Source: Eubacterium minutum ATCC 700079 (lineage in GTDB: Bacteria; Bacillota; Clostridia; Peptostreptococcales; Anaerovoracaceae). From it: 64,000 bases of DNA. The position numbers were made by a program, and so were the translations under genes. The notes below the pieces were generated by a model. It did no database searches. It worked only from the letters and a program-made list of their open reading frames with translations, and was not told the DNA's origin. This document shows positions 25,623 to 34,500 of the stretch, piece after piece; position 1 is the stretch's first letter, and every line of letters starts with the position of its first letter. Where the stretch lies: contig CP016202.1 of assembly GCA_003433295.1 (NCBI GenBank), positions 514,993 to 578,992 on the forward strand, in the 5' to 3' direction.

Positions 25623-27347
25623 GTCTTCACCCATAATCTGCTGTATTTCCCATATATCCGGTGATTGACTTCTTCCGGTCAGGGCGATCCTTATAACTGT
25701 ACTGACATGACCAACGTGTCCTTTATAATCTTCCGGATTCTTTTTATAATCTTTCGGTTTTGCCGCATATCCCATGGTAACCGCGATCTCACGGATTTTA
25801 TCGAACCATGCGCTCTGATCGTCACTGTGATTATAGGTATTTATATACTCGCTAAGAATCCGTTCCCCGTCTTCTTCGGAAACCTCCGCCGGTAACTCAT
25901 CCTCGATTTTGAAATGCTTTTTAAAGAAATAGGAAACAAACTCCGCAATCTGCTTCCCGCATACAAAATCCTTGCGCGGCTTTTTTCCGCTTCGCCCCAA
26001 ACTCAGTATCTTGACCATATATTCCTTGTTCTCAAATATATCTTCGAATTCAGGCGCAAACTCCTCAGACCACGATTCCAGAAATTCATAAAGTTCCTCC
26101 GGCGGGATCCGCAAGAGAACATCCTTGCTTATATCGTTCAACTTGTTCAGATCGAACAGCGCACCCGATCCGCTCATCTTATCCGTACTGAATTGAAAAT
26201 CTTCCAAAGGTGAGTTCGGATTTTCACCTCTCCACTCTTCAAAGTCAGAGTTAAGAATGGTGAGCAGATATTCTCTAACCGCCTCGGGATGATAACCCAT
26301 GCTCCTGTAATACGTAAGGGAAAGTTCCGGATCCTTGCGTTTTGAAAGCTTTCTCCTGTTGCCCGATTCATCGAGTTTCATCAACTGTGCGGTATGACAA
26401 TATACGGGCGCTGTCCAGCCGAGTTTTTCAAAGAGTTCAATATGCGCGGGCAGCGACGAAAGCCATTCCTCGCCTCTGACAACGTGAGTTGTCCTCATCA
26501 GATGGTCATCCACCACATGCGCGAAATGGTACGTCGGTATTCCCGTCGCTTTCAAAATAACTATATCCATGAAATTGGCGGGCATGTCCAGGGTACCCCT
26601 GACGGCATCCTCCACCTCGATTCTGCCGCTTCCGTTCTCCGCGGCGCCGGCGGCGTTCGCTCCGTCGTGCCGCGGGCACTCACACGATGCGCTATCGGCA
26701 TTACCGCCGCCTGACATGCTCCCGCATGATGTTCCGCCGAAACTGCTGCCACCCGATTTGAGTCTTATAACGTAGGACTTGCCTTCTTCAAGCGCCTTCT
26801 TTACCTCGTTCAGCGACCAATCCCTGCACTTCGCGTACTTTCCGTATATTCCCGGAGTAAGTTTTTCCCTCTCCTGCTCCTGCCTTATCTCATTTATTTC
26901 ATCTACGGTCAGAAAGCAAGGGTATGCTTTGCCCTCGCGCACGAGTTTTTTCGCAAAGCATCCGTATATAGCTCCTCTGTGGCTCTGTGTGTAGTCGCCG
27001 TAGGCACCGATGTCACCGTCCTGAAAAGCGCCCTCATCGAATCTTATATCAAAAAAACGCAGAGAATCCGTGACGGTCTTCACGGCACCGTCCACCAGTC
27101 TTTTGTCATCGGTGTCCTCTATGCGAAGATAGAATACTCCGTCGGACTGGTGTGCCAGTCTTTCATCAACGAAAGCACCGTATAGATTACCCAGATGTAT
27201 GAATCCCGTGGGACTTGGCCCGAGCCTCGTGACTTTCGCGCCTGTGGGCAGTTCCCTCATCGGGTAAATTTTTTCATAGTCATCGGGGGTTTTCTCAATA
27301 TGCGGAAACAACAATTCCGCAAGCGCATTATGATCCATATGATCCAT
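25575..27347 (-). CDS. gltX: Glutamate--tRNA ligase with a low-complexity insert
   Basis: A 590-residue class I synthetase, about 100 longer than typical. HIGH-type motif PSPTGFIHLGNLYGA (45-59), LRIEDTD (74-80) and KMSKS-type KLSKRKD near residue 345. An insert at about 198-241 within the catalytic domain is rich in Gly, Ser, Ala and Cys (GGSSFGGTSCGSMSGGG, then SCECPRHDG). The end carries a 26-bp duplication. Start at 27347 is chosen because AAGGAGAAAATTG precedes it; an ATG at 27380 has no such signal. Whether it also charges tRNA-Gln depends on gatCAB, not seen here. Confidence 0.93.
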   Translation of the reverse strand: MDHMDHNALAELLFPHIEKTPDDYEKIYPMRELPTGAKVTRLGPSPTGFIHLGNLYGAFVDERLAHQSDGVFYLRIEDTDDKRLVDGAVKTVTDSLRFFDIRFDEGAFQDGDIGAYGDYTQSHRGAIYGCFAKKLVREGKAYPCFLTVDEINEIRQEQEREKLTPGIYGKYAKCRDWSLNEVKKALEEGKSYVIRLKSGGSSFGGTSCGSMSGGGNADSASCECPRHDGANAAGAAENGSGRIEVEDAVRGTLDMPANFMDIVILKATGIPTYHFAHVVDDHLMRTTHVVRGEEWLSSLPAHIELFEKLGWTAPVYCHTAQLMKLDESGNRRKLSKRKDPELSLTYYRSMGYHPEAVREYLLTILNSDFEEWRGENPNSPLEDFQFSTDKMSGSGALFDLNKLNDISKDVLLRIPPEELYEFLESWSEEFAPEFEDIFENKEYMVKILSLGRSGKKPRKDFVCGKQIAEFVSYFFKKHFKIEDELPAEVSEEDGERILSEYINTYNHSDDQSAWFDKIREIAVTMGYAAKPKDYKKNPEDYKGHVGHVSTVIRIALTGRSQSPDIWEIQQIMGEDEVRARCLKARCVQGV

Positions 27348-27376
27348 CAATTTTCTCCTTATACAGTTGTCTGTGC

Positions 27377-27946
27377 TCATCTGCGGACTTCGCCGCCTGA
27401 AAGAGCATCGTCATATACCGCACGGGCGCCGCCTATAAATTTCGGTCTGGTTCTTGCGCAAACCACGTTCGCCTCACCTATTTTTTTGACCTCTGTTCTT
27501 ACCGGAACCGCCACGTCTCTAAGGTGCATTCCTATAAGAGTATCGCCTATATCCATTCCGGCGGCAGCCTTTATGTGTTCCACCGCCACAGGGTCTTCGG
27601 CGTTCTCAAACATGGTTACCGCAAATGAACCTCCCGCATGAAGCTGCGGAACGACATTGCAGATCTCCGTCCCCGGAAGCAAAGCTTTTCTTTCCACTAT
27701 GATTGCGCGGTTCAAGTGCTCACAGCATTGAGCGGTAAGATAAACTCCCTTCGCTTTAAGAAGGGGATAAATCCCGTCATACACGGCTTTTGCCACGTTA
27801 ATGTCTGAACCTTTTCCTATATGTGTTCCCTTGATTTCACTGGAGGAGCACCCCACGACAAAAATCTCTCCTTCTTTCAATTTGGCGGTTTCCAACAATT
27901 CGCCGCACGCTTTCTCAGCCTGAAGTCTTATTTCATCATAAGTCAT
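27377..27946 (-). CDS. TIGR01440 / UPF0340 family protein (YwlG-like)
   Basis: A 189-residue conserved protein of unknown function. Family sequence is clear: VVGCSSSEIKGTHIGKGSD, LTAQCCEHLNRAIIVE, GGSFAVTMFE and IGDTLIGMHLRDVAVPVR. The conserved Cys-Cys-Glu-His and GCSSSE segments look like an active site but no reaction is established. GGAGGATTTTGAAA before ATG at 27946 sets the start; an upstream TTG adds seven unrelated residues. It lies 29 bp upstream of gltX on the same strand. Confidence 0.88.
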   Translation of the reverse strand: MTYDEIRLQAEKACGELLETAKLKEGEIFVVGCSSSEIKGTHIGKGSDINVAKAVYDGIYPLLKAKGVYLTAQCCEHLNRAIIVERKALLPGTEICNVVPQLHAGGSFAVTMFENAEDPVAVEHIKAAAGMDIGDTLIGMHLRDVAVPVRTEVKKIGEANVVCARTRPKFIGGARAVYDDALSGGEVRR

Positions 27947-27980
27947 TTTCAAAATCCTCCTATTCAAATATTCTACTATT

Positions 27981-28063
27981 CAGGTATTCCTCCTGCTAAG
28001 ATGTTGCAACTGCTCAGGTATTCCTGCTACTCAGATATTCCAACTGCTCAGGTATTCCTCCTG
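27981..28063. repeat. 34-bp tandem repeat over the ahcY 3' end
   Basis: CAGGTATTCCT recurs at 27981, 28015 and 28049, an exact 34-bp period, with CCAACTGCT-type sequence between. The ahcY stop (28031-28033) and its last codons lie in this block, so the coding end has been copied downstream. Confidence 0.88.
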
Positions 28064-29281
28064 TTCACGCGTGAGATGATCTATCTTAATCCCCCATGAA
28101 GCGAGCTTCAATTCCGCAACTATGGAATCTATTTCTTTGCTGACATCGACAACTTTTTTTCCAAGTTCTTTATGATTGCTCATCACAAAGAGTGCGGAGA
28201 TCGCCTGTACCGCAAAACTCATATCCATGATTTCCGCGGGGTGCCCGTCCGCCGCCGCTATATTTACCAGCCTGCCTTCGGCGATGACGTTGACCCGTTT
28301 TCCGTTAGTAAGCCTGTATTCCATAACGTTGTTTCTCGCCTCGTTCTTTTCAAGAGCGCGCCTTTCAAGAGAGTCCATGTCGATCTCACAGTTAAAATGT
28401 CCCGCATTTGTCAGAATGGCTCCGTCTTTCATGCTGAGCATATGCTCCATCGTTATCGTCTTACAGCAACCCGTGGCACTCACAAATATATCACCGGAAG
28501 GAGCTGCTTTTTCCATAGTCATGACATCATAACCGTCCATCTTTGCTTCTATGGCCTTTACCGGATCGATCTCCGTAACTATAACCTTGGCGCCGAGAGC
28601 GGCCGCTCGCATCGCAATGCCGCGCGAGCACCAGCCATAGCCTGCCACCACCACCGTCTTTGAGGCAACTATGAGATTGGTGTTTCTCATTATGCTGTCC
28701 CATACCGACTGTCCCGTTCCGTATCTGTTGTCAAACAGGTGCTTGCAGTCGGCGTCGTTCACCGCAACCATGGGGAACTTCAAAATCCCCTCTTTTTCCA
28801 TAGCTTTCAGCCTTATTACGCCGGTGGTGGTTTCTTCACAGCCGCCCCGCACTTCTTCCGCAAGATCTGGGCGTTTGGTATGCAGAAAACTTACAAGGTC
28901 ACCGCCGTCATCGATTATTATGTTCGGTCTGCATGACAGACACATCTCTATATGCCTGTCGTATTCCTCCTGTGTCGCCCCGTGATATGCAAACACTGAA
29001 AGCCCTGAATCCGCAAGCGCCGCCGCAACATCATCCTGAGTCGAGAGAACGTTGCTGCCCGTAACGTACATCTGTGCACCGCCGGCTGCGAGCACCATGC
29101 ACAGATACGCGGTCTTCGCCTCCAGATGAACGGAAAGAGAAATCTTTACTCCCTCAAACGGCTTTTCCTTGAGAAACTTTTCTTCTAAACCCGCAAGAAG
29201 CGGCATGTTGTTTTTTACCCACCGGATCTTTGTATGTCCCGATGGCGCAAGTGCTATATCTCTTATCTCATATTCCGGCAT
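28031..29281 (-). CDS. ahcY: Adenosylhomocysteinase-family protein (short archaeal/Thermotoga type)
   Basis: A 416-residue NAD-dependent hydrolase. Conserved: LSVHLEAKTA, IDDGGDLVSFL, GCEETTTGVIRL, VNDADCKHLFDN (the Lys, Asp and Asn of the active site), the Rossmann motif VVVAGYGWCSRG and NAGHFNCEIDM. It ends GIKIDHLTREQEEYLSSWNI and lacks the C-terminal KPDHYRY-type tail of long bacterial and eukaryotic enzymes, as in archaeal and Thermotoga homologues, some of which act on S-inosylhomocysteine. With the MtaD-like deaminase at 2.8 kb a deaminate-then-hydrolyse route is possible. GAGGTGAATT precedes the ATG. Confidence 0.88.
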   Translation of the reverse strand: MPEYEIRDIALAPSGHTKIRWVKNNMPLLAGLEEKFLKEKPFEGVKISLSVHLEAKTAYLCMVLAAGGAQMYVTGSNVLSTQDDVAAALADSGLSVFAYHGATQEEYDRHIEMCLSCRPNIIIDDGGDLVSFLHTKRPDLAEEVRGGCEETTTGVIRLKAMEKEGILKFPMVAVNDADCKHLFDNRYGTGQSVWDSIMRNTNLIVASKTVVVAGYGWCSRGIAMRAAALGAKVIVTEIDPVKAIEAKMDGYDVMTMEKAAPSGDIFVSATGCCKTITMEHMLSMKDGAILTNAGHFNCEIDMDSLERRALEKNEARNNVMEYRLTNGKRVNVIAEGRLVNIAAADGHPAEIMDMSFAVQAISALFVMSNHKELGKKVVDVSKEIDSIVAELKLASWGIKIDHLTREQEEYLSSWNI

Positions 29282-29317
29282 AATTCACCTCACTTCCACT
29301 TTTAGAAATGTTCCGGA

Positions 29318-31156
29318 TCACTCAACGGTTACAGATTTCGCGAGATTCCTCGGTTTATCTATATCCTCGCCTTTTATTTTTGCGACATAGTACGCAAAAA
29401 GCTGCAACGGTATTATCGACAATATAGGGGTCACCTCATCCGCGCACTCAGGTATGTATATCACCTCGGTGCTTTCAGCCTCTATCTTGTCCGAACCTTC
29501 TTTTGCAATCGATACCACATGCGCCATTCTCGCCTTGATCTCAACGATATTGGAATACATCTTGTCAAATAGCGCATTCTGTGTTGCGAGCGCAATGACT
29601 ATCGTTTCCGGTTCCATCAAAGCGATAGTGCCGTGCTTAAGTTCTCCCGCGGCTATGGCGAAAGAATTTATGTAGGAGATTTCTTTCAGTTTCAGCGAAC
29701 CTTCAAGCGCAACGGCAGAGTCCATACCTCTCCCTATGAAAAATACCTGTGTTCTGTTGTAAAGTCTCTCGGCAAGTTTTCTTATGAAATCGCTCTTCTC
29801 AAGGACTTCCGAAACTTTCTTCGGCATGGCAAGCAGTTCTTTAAGTATGGAATCGTAGTACTCTTCCGATATGTTACGGGTCAAATCCCCCAGATAGAGC
29901 GCTATCAGATACATGCACACGAGCTGCGTGGTGTACGCCTTGGTCGATGCGACCGCAATTTCAGGTCCCGCCCACGTGTAAAACACATCGTCGGACTCCC
30001 TTGCAACCGAACTGCCTACCACATTGCAGACAGACATGATCCTCGCTCCGTGGCTCTTTGCCTCTCTCAGCGCTGCAAGGGTATCAAGTGTCTCTCCCGA
30101 CTGACTTATGGCAATGAACAGGGTGTTTTCGTCGATAACGGGATTTCTGTACCTGAACTCTGACGCCACATCTATCTCAACAGGTATCCTTGCCATGTTC
30201 TCAATCGCGTATTTCCCGACAAGTCCGGCGTGGTAAGCCGTTCCGCATGCGACTATATAGATTTTGGAAATATTTTTTACATCCTCCTCTGTAAGCGATA
30301 TCCCGTCAAGTTTTATCCTGCCGTTCTCATCTATACGTCTCAGTATCGTATCTTCCAGCGCCTTCGGCTGCTCGTATATTTCCTTGAGCATGAAGTGCTC
30401 GTAACCGCCCTTTTCTGCATCTTCTATGTTCCAGTTTACCTTCATTATTTCTCTTCTGACAAGTTTCCTGCCGGAATCATAAATCTTGACATCATCCGGG
30501 GTGCAGACGACCATTTCATCGTTTTCTATCAGATAAATATCGTTCACATACTTCAAAATGGCGGGAATATCCGAGGCTATGAATTTGCATCCCTTGCCGA
30601 CGCCCGCAATCAGCGGGGCATCTTTTCTGTATGCGACTATCTTGTCGGGACTCTCCGCGGCGATGACGCCTATAGCATAAGCCCCTGACATTTCTTTCAC
30701 CGCATCATATACCGCATCCTCAAGATTATTTCCGTTTCTTTCGTATATTGCGCCTATGAGCGCTGCAATTACTTCGGTATCGGTTTCCGTCTCAAATTTC
30801 GTCCCGTATTCAGATGTAAGTTTCCCGCGGAGTTCAACATAATTTTCAACGATCCCGTTGTGAACGACCGCAATTTTTCCGTCGGCGCTCGTATGAGGAT
30901 GAGCATTGAGATCGGACGGCGCCCCGTGTGTCGCCCATCGCGTATGCCCTATTCCCAAAGTCCCGGAGAAACTTTCATTTTTTATGAAATCCTCCAGTAC
31001 GGCGATTTTGCCCTTCTTTTTGCGAATGACTATGCCGTCTTCGTTCCTTATCGCTATTCCCGCCGAGTCATACCCCCTGTACTCCAGCTTTTTCAATCCG
31101 TTTATTATTATATCTTTTGCCTGCTCGTTTCCTGTATACCCAACTATACCGCACAT
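29318..31156 (-). CDS. glmS: Glutamine--fructose-6-phosphate aminotransferase
   Basis: A 612-residue two-domain enzyme. Ntn glutaminase domain begins MCGIVGYTGNEQAKDII with the nucleophile Cys exposed after Met removal, then GHTRWATHGAPSDLNAHPH; two SIS domains follow with ISQSGETLDTLAAL and EISYINSFAIAAGELKHG; the tail ends KPRNLAKSVTVE. First step of UDP-GlcNAc synthesis. The start at 31156 has AAAGGGGTTAAAT. I looked for a glmS ribozyme in 31157-31300 and see none; the space holds a 37-bp tandem repeat. Probably co-transcribed from cdaA. Confidence 0.97.
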   Translation of the reverse strand: MCGIVGYTGNEQAKDIIINGLKKLEYRGYDSAGIAIRNEDGIVIRKKKGKIAVLEDFIKNESFSGTLGIGHTRWATHGAPSDLNAHPHTSADGKIAVVHNGIVENYVELRGKLTSEYGTKFETETDTEVIAALIGAIYERNGNNLEDAVYDAVKEMSGAYAIGVIAAESPDKIVAYRKDAPLIAGVGKGCKFIASDIPAILKYVNDIYLIENDEMVVCTPDDVKIYDSGRKLVRREIMKVNWNIEDAEKGGYEHFMLKEIYEQPKALEDTILRRIDENGRIKLDGISLTEEDVKNISKIYIVACGTAYHAGLVGKYAIENMARIPVEIDVASEFRYRNPVIDENTLFIAISQSGETLDTLAALREAKSHGARIMSVCNVVGSSVARESDDVFYTWAGPEIAVASTKAYTTQLVCMYLIALYLGDLTRNISEEYYDSILKELLAMPKKVSEVLEKSDFIRKLAERLYNRTQVFFIGRGMDSAVALEGSLKLKEISYINSFAIAAGELKHGTIALMEPETIVIALATQNALFDKMYSNIVEIKARMAHVVSIAKEGSDKIEAESTEVIYIPECADEVTPILSIIPLQLFAYYVAKIKGEDIDKPRNLAKSVTVE

Positions 31157-31242
31157 ATTTAACCCCTTTCCGATTTTGCTCGTCACTCTGCCCCGGATAT
31201 TCCAATATCTCCCTGCACGCCGTCAAACACATCTTCGCATCC

Positions 31243-31316
31243 GCTCACGGGAATGCCCGTCGTCTATCCCACGTATTTCGCTCACATGAATGCCTGTCGT
31301 CTATCCTCCGTATTTT
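31243..31316. repeat. Two tandem 37-bp units over the glmM 3' end
   Basis: GCTCACGGGAATGCCCGTCG... at 31243-31279 and GCTCACATGAATGCCTGTCG... at 31280-31316, a 37-bp period with few differences. The glmM stop (31301-31303) and last four codons are in the second unit; the first unit is the extra copy in the glmM-glmS gap. Confidence 0.92.
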
Positions 31317-32656
31317 GAGCCGATCAGTTCGGCAAGTTCTTTCGCCATGTCCGCTATCTCCGATTCATCTTTGCCTTCGATCATGACTCTCACCAGAGAT
31401 TCCGTACCGGACGGTCTTATCAGAACTCTTCCTTCCCCTTCAAGACTTTTCTCTATTTTCTCTATGGCGGAAAGAATTTCCCCGTTGTTTCTGTACTCGG
31501 TCTTTCCTTCCCGGCTGACCCTGGCATTTACCAGAACCTGAGGGTACAGCACCACCGTCTCCGCAAGTTCGGACGCTTTCTTCTTCGATTCGACCAATGC
31601 CCTTATAAACTGCATCGACGACAATATTCCATCGCCCGTGGTCGAATAATCCGAAAAGATAATATGTCCCGACTGCTCCCCGCCGATCACAGAACCGGTC
31701 TTTCTCATGGATTCAAGCACATACCTGTCACCGACATCCGTGACGTCCACGCTTCCGCCCATGGCTTCTATATATCTATGGAAGCCTATATTGCTCATCA
31801 CGGTTGCGGTCACTCTGTTATCCTTGAGTTTTCCGGCTTCCTTAAGCATTCTTGCACAGATGCATATGGTTCTGTCTCCGTCTATCACCTGTCCTTTTTC
31901 GTCCACCACGATAAGTCTGTCCGCATCACCGTCAAACGCAAGTCCGATGTCGGCTTTCTCGCGCACAACCGTTTCCTGAAGGAGTTCAGGGTGTGTAGAA
32001 CCGATGTTTTCATTTATGTTGAGTCCGTTGGGACCTGTCCCTATGGTTATGACCTCGGCTCCCAACCTCTCATAAACCTTTGGCGCCACCTGATACGAAG
32101 CACCGTTTGCACAATCCAAAACAATCTTATAGTCCTCCAATATATAGTCCACGGTAGACAAAAGATATTCTATGTACAAAGCCCTCGCTTCGTTTTCCAG
32201 ATCGGTTTCTTTGCCGACCATGGCGCCTGTGAGCAGTTTCCTCTCAAAGCTTTCCCTTCCCAAAACAAAGTCTTCTATCTTTGTTTCCATCTCATCGCTC
32301 AGTTTATACCCTTCACCGTTAAAAAACTTTATCCCGTTGTCCTGAAAAGGGTTATGTGAAGCGGAGATAACAACACCCGCCTGAGCTCTGTACACCTGTA
32401 CCAGACGAGCTACCGCGGGAGTCGGAATCACGCCCGCCTTTATAACGTTTCCTCCCATGGACAATATGCCGGCGGCGATTGAGTTCTCAAGCATGTACCC
32501 CGACCGCCTTGTGTCCTTGCCGATAACAAACGTAGGGTTGCTGTGTATGCTTCCGAGAACTTCGGTTCCCGCTTTTCCCAACTTGTACGCAATATCCGGG
32601 GTAAGTTCCTTATTGGCGATGCCTCTGACACCATCCGTTCCAAATAAGATTCCCAT
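31301..32656 (-). CDS. glmM: Phosphoglucosamine mutase
   Basis: A 451-residue alpha-D-phosphohexomutase converting GlcN-6-P to GlcN-1-P. FGTDGVRGIAN (5-15), the phosphoserine loop VISASHNPFQDNGIKFF near residue 100, metal loop FDGDADRLIVVD near 240, GEQSGHIIF and the phosphate-binding IRPSGTESLVRVM. The product is the substrate of the acetyltransferase at 9.3 kb. Part of cdaA-cdaR-glmM-glmS, an arrangement conserved in Firmicutes in which GlmM and CdaR modulate CdaA. Confidence 0.97.
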   Translation of the reverse strand: MGILFGTDGVRGIANKELTPDIAYKLGKAGTEVLGSIHSNPTFVIGKDTRRSGYMLENSIAAGILSMGGNVIKAGVIPTPAVARLVQVYRAQAGVVISASHNPFQDNGIKFFNGEGYKLSDEMETKIEDFVLGRESFERKLLTGAMVGKETDLENEARALYIEYLLSTVDYILEDYKIVLDCANGASYQVAPKVYERLGAEVITIGTGPNGLNINENIGSTHPELLQETVVREKADIGLAFDGDADRLIVVDEKGQVIDGDRTICICARMLKEAGKLKDNRVTATVMSNIGFHRYIEAMGGSVDVTDVGDRYVLESMRKTGSVIGGEQSGHIIFSDYSTTGDGILSSMQFIRALVESKKKASELAETVVLYPQVLVNARVSREGKTEYRNNGEILSAIEKIEKSLEGEGRVLIRPSGTESLVRVMIEGKDESEIADMAKELAELIGSKYGG

Positions 32657-32674
32657 TATTTTAAACCTCTTTTC

Positions 32675-33610
32675 TCAATTCTTCCTGTCGGCTTTTTTCG
32701 TGACCTTTACCTTCAAAAGCAAATTTTCGACGGCGCCCGAGAGCTTTATTCCATCTTGCAGGATGGGGACGATCTTGACCTGCGAGTCCTTTTTTATCTC
32801 CGACACATCGATGTCGCCGCCCCTGACGGAAACGATCGATTTCAATGCCGTCGCGGTCCCCTTTATCGTTACCGACTCGGGAGCGGCACATTCACGCTCG
32901 TATTTTCCTGCGTTTTTTCCTTTTATTTTAAGCTCTAAAGGCACGGTTTTTGTCTTCAGCAATATCGCCCGAACCTCCACCTTATCCACGGCGGGCTCAA
33001 TTCCGGCAACTTCCTCTCCTTTGCTGTCCACGGGGACAATCTTCGCGTCTATGCTCGTTTCACGCTCTTTTATATCCTTCGGTGAAATCTTTGCCTGCAG
33101 TTTTTTTACTTTAGAAATCTGCGACTTGCCACCGGCTATTCCGACGACTTTAGGTCTTATATTGTTTATTTCAGGCTCGTATCCCTCTTTCACTTTTTCC
33201 GTGTATGCGATTTCAACATTACCTTTCTCGTTCACACGCTTCTCTACCGCCACGTTCACCTTGCCCGCGCTCTGCTCCTGCAGTTCTATTTTTCTCGGAA
33301 CCCGTACATCGATTCCGATACTGTTTCCGCCCTCGCGTGCATTGGCGACGTTGACGCTGACTCTGAGTCTGTCCTTCCTGAGTTTGTAAACACTGCTTCT
33401 GTTGCCTGATACCGTCACGGCAATCGCTTGTCTGTCGAGTCCCGCCACAGACAGTCCATGCTCCTTAAGAGCATGCTCGTTTTTTATCGTGATAGGTACT
33501 CCTCTGTACACCTTGCTCGTTTCAGGATCTATCTCACCTATCACATAAAGCCAGAATGCAATCGCAAGTACAAGAGCCAATATCAAATTTGCTTTTTTAC
33601 TTTGTAACAT
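32675..33610 (-). CDS. cdaR: YbbR-domain protein CdaR
   Basis: A 311-residue membrane-anchored protein: one N-terminal transmembrane helix (KANLILALVLAIAFWLYVIG, residues 6-25) followed by about four extracellular YbbR repeats. CdaR binds and regulates the diadenylate cyclase CdaA. The start overlaps the cdaA stop by 14 bp. The gene ends 18 bp before the glmM start. Confidence 0.92.
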   Translation of the reverse strand: MLQSKKANLILALVLAIAFWLYVIGEIDPETSKVYRGVPITIKNEHALKEHGLSVAGLDRQAIAVTVSGNRSSVYKLRKDRLRVSVNVANAREGGNSIGIDVRVPRKIELQEQSAGKVNVAVEKRVNEKGNVEIAYTEKVKEGYEPEINNIRPKVVGIAGGKSQISKVKKLQAKISPKDIKERETSIDAKIVPVDSKGEEVAGIEPAVDKVEVRAILLKTKTVPLELKIKGKNAGKYERECAAPESVTIKGTATALKSIVSVRGGDIDVSEIKKDSQVKIVPILQDGIKLSGAVENLLLKVKVTKKADRKN

Positions 33611-34442
33611 GCATTCCCCTTCCTATCTTCCTGCCCAAACTGCTCAATCTGGAGAGTTTTTCATCGTCCTCCGTAAATAAACCGAGCAGCATATTTTCCA
33701 CGCTCCGTTTATCTAGAAATCTTGTTATCTTACCATCTTTTGCCATCGAGACTATCCCGGTTTCTTCACTTACAATCAAAGTCACGGCATCGGAATTTTC
33801 CGTAATCCCTATGCCCGCTCTGTGTCTGGTGCCGAGGCTCTTGTTGATGCTGATCTTGTCCGTGAGCGGTAGAACACACCCCGCCGCATATATCTTATCC
33901 TGCCTTATTATGATTGCACCGTCGTGCAACGGTGAACCTTCATAAAACAAATTTCCGAGAAGTTCTTCGGATATGTCGGCATTGATCAGTGTACCCGATT
34001 CCGCGATATCTTCCAATGTGACATCTCTTTCAAAAACGATGAGCGCACCGATCTTGTTGTCCGAAAAGCCGGCAATCGCATCCGCAATCTCGTTTGTTAT
34101 ATACTTTGCCTTATCCTTGTCCAACTTGACGAATCTATTCATCCCCATCCTGCTGCGGCCCATGTACTCAAGGCCTCTCCTGAGTTCGGGCTGGAACAGC
34201 ACAATAAGCGCAAAAATACCTACCGTAAATCCGGTACGCAGCAGCCAATGCACTACATGCAGGTTCATGTAATCCGAAATAAAATATGCAGCAATCAGAA
34301 ATATTAAACCTTTCAGGAGTTGCTGCGCCCGTGTATCCTTTATAAATTCCAGTATTTTATATAAAACGAAGGTAGTGATCAGGATGTCGAGAATGTCACT
34401 GATTCCCAACGTTGAAATTGTGTTAACAATAAAAGATTTCAT
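33597..34442 (-). CDS. cdaA: Diadenylate cyclase CdaA
   Basis: A 281-residue membrane enzyme making cyclic di-AMP from two ATP. Three N-terminal transmembrane segments (about residues 12-85) precede the DAC domain with the GSPLHDGAIII motif (Asp-Gly-Ala) and GTRHRAGIGI (Arg-His-Arg). The start at 34442 has GGGAGACGGGCGA upstream; an ATG five codons earlier has no ribosome binding site. First gene of cdaA-cdaR-glmM-glmS. Confidence 0.95.
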   Translation of the reverse strand: MKSFIVNTISTLGISDILDILITTFVLYKILEFIKDTRAQQLLKGLIFLIAAYFISDYMNLHVVHWLLRTGFTVGIFALIVLFQPELRRGLEYMGRSRMGMNRFVKLDKDKAKYITNEIADAIAGFSDNKIGALIVFERDVTLEDIAESGTLINADISEELLGNLFYEGSPLHDGAIIIRQDKIYAAGCVLPLTDKISINKSLGTRHRAGIGITENSDAVTLIVSEETGIVSMAKDGKITRFLDKRSVENMLLGLFTEDDEKLSRLSSLGRKIGRGMHVTK

Positions 34443-34471
34443 TCGCCCGTCTCCCATTTAATACGTAAATA

Positions 34472-34500
34472 ATTTTACTAAAAAAGTGCTAAAATATCAA
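34472..34500 (-). promoter_or_regulatory. Promoter of the cdaA-cdaR-glmM-glmS operon
   Basis: Minus strand TTGATA (34495-34500), exactly 17 bp, TAAAAT (34472-34477). The start site would be near 34465, about 22 nt before the cdaA ATG. The upstream edge of the promoter abuts the MITE-like repeat copy 2. Confidence 0.7.

Noticed and set aside
31157-31300. glmS ribozyme upstream of glmS
   Set aside because: No conserved glmS ribozyme core is visible; the gap holds a 37-bp tandem repeat.
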